Below are positions 6,572 through 7,299 of a DNA stretch of 7,299 bases, in pieces; the stretch's first letter is position 1, and each line of letters starts with the position of its first letter. The stretch is from contig JAQICP010000274.1 of NCBI GenBank assembly GCA_027858555.1, positions 1-7,299 of the forward strand, written 5' to 3'. The DNA is from Vallitaleaceae bacterium. GTDB taxonomy: Bacteria > Bacillota > Clostridia > Lachnospirales > Vallitaleaceae. A model generated the notes under the pieces. The model worked only from the letters and a program-made list of their open reading frames with translations. It had not been told where the DNA came from and searched no databases. The translations under genes were made by a program, and so were the position numbers.

Positions 6572-6998
6572 TTACTTTTCATAATTAGCTAGTGCTTCTA
6601 ATACACCGTAATATGCTGTTTTTGGGTTATATAGATTATCATACATAACAGCGCTACCCCAAACAGGGAAATACATAGGCACAGGATACTGAGCATCTGA
6701 GACACCTCAGGTAACAAATACTTCAACGCCCATATCAAGGGCAATTTCCATTAGGCGTTTGTATTCTTGTCCATGGGTTTCTAATTTGGCGTCTGGATCA
6801 ACTGTGCTCACTTTTTCTAAAGCAAAGGTAATATAATCTTCCCCTATGGTTCTTAACCACATCTTCAATATATATAGCTAATGTATCAGTAAGGTTTTCC
6901 TTTGTCCAAGTATGGTCTTTCAACCATCTAGGTAAAGCTTCGTGCCATATAATAGCATGACCTCTCAAAGCTTTTTCATATTTTACTTGATTTGTTTT
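6572..6998 (-). pseudogene. GH10 endo-1,4-beta-xylanase remnant
   Basis: Three blocks of a GH10 xylanase are readable on the minus strand. Block one (about 6998-6842) contains LRGHAIIWHEALPRWL, matching the family's RGHTLVWHSQ.P.W, and ends in VVKNHRG. Block two, in another frame from 6838, reads DYITFALEKVSTVDPDAKL, the segment after the acid/base glutamate. Block three follows directly in the same frame: QEYKRLMEIALDMGVEVFVT, a TGA at 6707-6709, then GVSDAQYPVPMYF and YNPKTAYYGVLEAL up to a TAA at 6572-6574. The WDVVNE region with the acid/base glutamate and the ITELD region with the nucleophile are both missing, as is the N-terminal third. The TGA sits at the conserved tryptophan of T-W-G-V-x-D. 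The remnant cannot be an active enzyme. An intact gene would have degraded xylan, so the ancestor probably used plant polysaccharides. Confidence 0.8.
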
Positions 6999-7155
6999 AT
7001 GAGATATATGCTATCATAATCTTGTGAATTAGAAATGAATTAGTTAGATTATTAATTTAGAACATGATATGCTTATAGCTAGTTAAGAAGCTAATAATGA
7101 GACATATGAATGTATACTTTTATAGATAAGGTAGATATGCTTTAATCAGTAATTA

Positions 7156-7274
7156 AGCAGGTTGAAATTCAGCAGGATAGAATTCAGGAGATTAGAATTA
7201 GGTAAATTGTAATTAAATAGATTAGAATTAAACAAATTAATTTAAGCAGATGGTGATTAATCGTATTAGAGTTA
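7156..7274. repeat. Degenerate 15-base tandem repeat (eight units)
   Basis: Successive units start at 7156, 7171, 7186, 7201, 7216, 7231, 7245 and 7260. The plus-strand consensus is about AGCAGATTAGAATTA; the unit at 7231 has 14 bases. The closest pair is AGCAGGTTGAAATTC and AGCAGGATAGAATTC. Weaker units may flank it at 7141 and 7275. Read on the minus strand, each unit gives a pentapeptide near N-S-N-L-L (NSNLF, NYNLP, NSNLL, NFNLL). The reading is broken by the 14-base unit and by a TGA just beyond the array. No direct-repeat/spacer structure of a CRISPR is present. Apart from this array, I see nothing in 6999-7299: stop codons are dense in all frames and there is no clear promoter or RNA gene. 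Confidence 0.65.
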
Positions 7275-7299
7275 CACAAAATAATAATATGAAATGTAT

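Noticed and set aside
6707..6709. TGA at a conserved tryptophan as a sign of a UGA=Trp genetic code or selenocysteine
   Set aside because: The intact genes use TGG for tryptophan, and the phosphatase gene ends in TGA in the window. The xylanase remnant also has deletions and a frame change, so decay explains the TGA.
7141..7289. CRISPR array
   Set aside because: Units are 15 bases, adjacent, degenerate and without unique spacers, and no cas gene is present.

Overview
The window looks like chromosomal DNA of a low-GC Gram-positive bacterium, most likely an anaerobic clostridium. The signs are AT-rich sequence, strong AGGAGG-type ribosome binding sites, a lipoprotein (not periplasmic) solute-binding protein, a DUF1292 (YrzB-like) protein found mainly in Firmicutes, and a remnant of a GH10 xylanase gene. 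Species cannot be decided from the window.

Most of the window (about 5860 down to 36) is one minus-strand cluster. In transcription order it holds a substrate-binding lipoprotein, an ABC ATPase with a TOBE domain, a fused two-domain permease, a PP2C-type metal-dependent phosphatase and a LysR-type regulator. The first four genes are separated by only 3 to 13 bases and form a clear operon with a candidate promoter at 5863-5891. The LysR gene follows after 89 bases and has its own candidate promoter, whose -35 box overlaps the phosphatase stop codon. The transporter belongs to the ferric iron / phosphonate / organophosphate branch of ABC importers (COG1840 binding protein, fused FbpB/PhnU-like permease). 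Gene order and the fused permease resemble 2-aminoethylphosphonate importers (AepXVW, PhnS2-T2-U2), but the substrate cannot be fixed from sequence. The intact phosphatase inside the transport operon is the most unusual part: it may act on an imported phosphorylated or phosphonate compound, or regulate the system.

The right part (5890-7299) is sparse and shows decay. It has a reading frame broken by one stop (5888-6205), a small intact DUF1292 gene on the plus strand (6202-6486), a 54-base near-perfect hairpin (6501-6554) without a T-tract on either side, and a minus-strand GH10 xylanase remnant (6572-6998). That remnant has lost both catalytic regions and carries a TGA at a conserved tryptophan. 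The last 150 bases hold a degenerate 15-base tandem repeat (about 7156-7274).
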